Source of the DNA: CAZIOH01 sp964540815
Lineage (GTDB): Bacteria > Myxococcota_A > Polyangia > Fen-1088
Reading direction: 5' to 3'
Assembly: GCA_964540815.1 (NCBI GenBank)
Contig: CAZIOH010000159.1
Span: 1 to 7,606 of the forward strand
Length of the DNA stretch: 7,606 nucleotides
Position 1 is the stretch's first letter. Each line of letters starts with the position of its first letter. Below, one piece after another: positions 4,829-7,606 of this stretch. The notes beneath the pieces were generated by a model, which saw only the letters and a program-made list of their open reading frames with translations, made no database searches and was not told where the DNA came from. Made by a program: the position numbers and the translations under genes.

Positions 4829-5980
4829 TCACCGGGGCGAACGCACCGACGCGGCGGGCATGGCTGACGCGGCGGGCATGGCTGACGCGGCGGGCGCGGT
4901 GGGCGCCACGCCCGCCGCGGCCTCGTCGTGACGGGCCCCCTCGTCGCGCACCAGGTCCGCCAGCGCTCGGATCCAGGTGGGCTCGGCGTTCAGCGACGGG
5001 ACCAGGTGCAATGCCTCCCCTCCGAGGGAGCGCCACTGGGCATCGGCCCGGATGCCGATCTCCTCGACGGTCTCCAGGCAGTCGGCCACGAAGGCGGGGC
5101 ACAGGACCGCCAGGCGGCGCTTGCCCGCCCGCGCCAGCTCGGGGAGGACCAGATCCGTGTAGGGCTTGATCCACGGCGTGCGTCCGAGCCGCGACTGAAA
5201 CGACACCGAGTGGTCCGCCGCCCCGAGGCCGAGCCTGGTGGCCAGCGCCCGGGAGGTGGCGAAGCAGTGAGCGCGATAGCAGTAGTGGTTGGCCGGGACG
5301 ATCGCGTCGCAGCAGGCGTCGCTGCGCAGGCAGTGCTGCCCGGTGGGATCGCTCTTGCGCACGTGGCGCTCGGGCAGGCCGTGGTAACTGAAGAGCACGA
5401 AATCCGGCCGGAAGGCGTCGAGGTGCCGGCGGGCGACCTCGGCGAAGGCGTCGATGAAGGCCGGGGCGTCGTAGAACGGCTCGAGGGTCTCGATGGCGGG
5501 GACGTTCCAGCCGTCCCCGAGCAGCTCGTACACCCGCGCCAGGGCCGAGCCCGAGGCGGCCGACGAGTACTGAGGAAAGAGCGGGGCGACGACCAGCTTG
5601 GTGGGGTTTCGCGCCATGAGCTTGCCGAGGGCCTCGGCGATCGATGGTGACCCGTAGCGCATGGCGAGCTCGACCGCGTAGCCAGGGCCGAGCGTGGCCC
5701 GTATGCCCCGCTCGAACGCCCGGCTGTGAAACAAGAGCGGCGACCCCTCCACCGCGGCGCCGGGCGCGCCCCAGATCGCCTGGTACGCCGCCGCCGACCT
5801 GGCGGGGCGAAAGGGCAGGATGACCAGATTCAGCAGCAGCCACCGCGCCACCGGGTGGAGGTCGATCACCCTCGGATCGCTGAGAAACTCGCGGAGGTAG
5901 CTCCGGACATGCGAGACGCTGGGCGCGTCGGGGGTGCCGAGGTTGAGCAAGAGCACGGCGGTCGGACGGTCGTCGGCCAT
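4829..5980 (-). CDS. hemH: Ferrochelatase with internal cysteine cluster, probably [2Fe-2S]
   Basis: Ferrochelatase inserts Fe2+ into a porphyrin, normally protoporphyrin IX, in the last step of heme synthesis. At 383 residues it is longer than E. coli HemH (about 320). The N-terminus AVLLLNLGTPDAP (8-20) is classical. H200 in FSYHGLPERH is the catalytic histidine, FQSRLGRTPWIKPYTD (261-276) is a conserved active-site segment, and E303 in CLETVEEI (301-308) matches the conserved active-site glutamate. Between H200 and the FQSR segment lie C217, C223, C224, C234 and C239. E. coli has only the equivalent of C239, so about 20 residues with four extra cysteines are inserted. This matches the internal-cluster [2Fe-2S] ferrochelatases described for Myxococcus-like bacteria. 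The roughly 30-residue Ala-rich C-terminal tail is encoded by a tandem repeat. An in-frame TAG four codons upstream makes the ATG at 5980 the first possible ATG; AGAAG upstream is a weak ribosome site. The SRPBCC gene follows on the same strand. Confidence 0.96.
   Translation of the reverse strand: MADDRPTAVLLLNLGTPDAPSVSHVRSYLREFLSDPRVIDLHPVARWLLLNLVILPFRPARSAAAYQAIWGAPGAAVEGSPLLFHSRAFERGIRATLGPGYAVELAMRYGSPSIAEALGKLMARNPTKLVVAPLFPQYSSAASGSALARVYELLGDGWNVPAIETLEPFYDAPAFIDAFAEVARRHLDAFRPDFVLFSYHGLPERHVRKSDPTGQHCLRSDACCDAIVPANHYCYRAHCFATSRALATRLGLGAADHSVSFQSRLGRTPWIKPYTDLVLPELARAGKRRLAVLCPAFVADCLETVEEIGIRADAQWRSLGGEALHLVPSLNAEPTWIRALADLVRDEGARHDEAAAGVAPTAPAASAMPAASAMPAASVRSPR
4848..4895 (-). 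repeat. 18-base tandem repeat inside the 3' end of hemH
   Basis: The unit GACGCGGCGGGCATGGCT occurs at 4848-4865 and 4866-4883, followed by the first 12 bases at 4884-4895, about 2.7 copies. Because 18 is a multiple of three, copy-number change would keep the frame. On the coding strand it produces ASAMPA-ASAMPA-ASV near the C-terminus of the ferrochelatase. This lies outside the conserved enzyme core and is probably a slippage product. Confidence 0.9.
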
Positions 5981-6115
5981 GCTGAGCTTCTAGCCCGAAC
6001 CGGGGCTGGCGACCGGCGAAAATGGCTGGTCCAGACCCGTCCTCACCCCATATGTTGGCCTGCCTTGGGCCCGAACCTTCGAGCCAAAGCCGAACGGCGA
6101 CCCGTGAGTCGAGCC
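5981..6115. other. gdhA-hemH intergenic gap
   Basis: This 135-base gap separates the gdhA stop from the hemH start. It holds a short stem AGCCC (5992-5996) / GGGCT (6003-6007), just upstream of the hemH start and near its weak ribosome site. AT-richer spots (CATATG near 6049-6054 and an AAAAT tract near 6019-6023) could belong to a hemH promoter, but no good -35/-10 pair is visible. No gene or T-tailed terminator is seen. Confidence 0.4.
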
Positions 6116-7417
<1,302 letters not shown>

Positions 7418-7426
7418 GTGTGGGGC

Positions 7427-7434
7427 CCTTCCTC
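7427..7434 (-). promoter_or_regulatory. Ribosome binding site of gdhA
   Basis: Read on the minus strand this is GAGGAAGG, with a 9-base spacer to the ATG at 7417. It is the strongest ribosome site in the window. It supports this start, even though the conserved core of the enzyme only begins about 20 residues later. Confidence 0.8.
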
Positions 7435-7460
7435 GCTGGTCTGGCTGCGTGGGCAGGTTG

Positions 7461-7484
7461 GGAGATGTTGGGGGAGATGTTGGG
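7461..7484. repeat. Perfect 12-base tandem duplication upstream of gdhA
   Basis: GGAGATGTTGGG occurs twice, at 7461-7472 and 7473-7484. A partial copy, GTTGGG (7457-7462), precedes it. On the gdhA strand it reads CCCAACATCTCC. It may be two copies of a regulator site or simple slippage. Confidence 0.85.
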
Positions 7485-7485
7485 C

Positions 7486-7503
7486 GGAACGCTGGGAACG
7501 CTG
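7486..7503. repeat. Perfect 9-base tandem duplication upstream of gdhA
   Basis: GGAACGCTG occurs twice, at 7486-7494 and 7495-7503, and is followed by GGA, the start of a third copy. It lies one base from the 12-base duplication, so two different units are duplicated side by side. Confidence 0.85.
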
Positions 7504-7606
7504 GGATTGTATGCGGGTTTGCGGGGCGCGACGGATTCCAGGTCTTCCTTCGGAACTACGGCAGAACGCGTGGCGAACTGAACAGCCCACCCGCGCGTGC
7601 GCGCTG

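Larger units (their letters stand above)
7435..7606 (-). promoter_or_regulatory. Upstream region of gdhA (leader and probable promoter zone)
   Basis: No gene is supported between the gdhA ribosome site and the window edge. On the minus strand TACAAT (7511-7506) matches five of six bases of a sigma-70 -10 box, but no convincing -35 sequence lies 16-18 bases before it, so the promoter assignment is tentative. If it is used, both tandem duplications (7461-7484 and 7486-7503) would lie in the transcribed leader. Confidence 0.3.

Noticed and set aside
4928..5650. Plus-strand frame opposite hemH
   Set aside because: It lies antisense to the ferrochelatase core and shows no recognisable motif.

Overview
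This is a strongly GC-rich bacterial window, and almost every codon ends in G or C. It looks like chromosomal DNA from a Gram-negative bacterium: it encodes an outer-membrane beta-barrel, a periplasmic metal-binding protein and a ferrochelatase with an internal block of extra cysteines. That ferrochelatase type is known from Myxococcus and Bdellovibrio relatives. A member of Myxococcota or a neighbouring former-Deltaproteobacteria group is the best guess. This is inference from gene content and base composition; there is no rRNA or other direct marker.

Layout. Positions 1-271 hold no confirmed gene, but contain overlapping inverted repeats (7-43) and a reading frame that is open from the left edge to a TAG at 204-206. 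Two plus-strand genes follow, 27 bases apart: a porin-like outer-membrane protein (272-1537) and a ZnuA/TroA-type metal-binding protein (1565-2701). Together they look like the outer-membrane and periplasmic parts of a Zn/Mn uptake route, but no ABC permease or ATPase gene is in view. A 302-base intergenic stretch rich in short repeats and GC hairpins (2702-3003) separates them from a second plus-strand pair: a TIGR00725/LOG-like nucleotide-binding-fold protein (3004-3507) and a rhomboid intramembrane serine protease (3521-4291), 13 bases apart.

The rhomboid gene converges, with a 20-base gap, on a minus-strand group. In transcription order this is glutamate dehydrogenase (gdhA, 7417-6116), ferrochelatase (hemH, 5980-4829) and an SRPBCC-fold protein (4779-4312). 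hemH and the SRPBCC gene are probably co-transcribed. gdhA lies 135 bases upstream and may be a separate unit.

The functions are mostly housekeeping: metal acquisition, heme synthesis, nitrogen metabolism and membrane proteolysis. I see no insertion sequence, CRISPR array, tRNA, rRNA, phage gene or defence system. The points that deserve a second look are the porin/metal-binding pair without a transporter, the unusual metal site of that binding protein, the cysteine insertion and repeat-encoded tail of the ferrochelatase, the hairpins that could exclude one another at the left edge, and tandem duplications upstream of gdhA. I did not find a convincing new multi-gene system.
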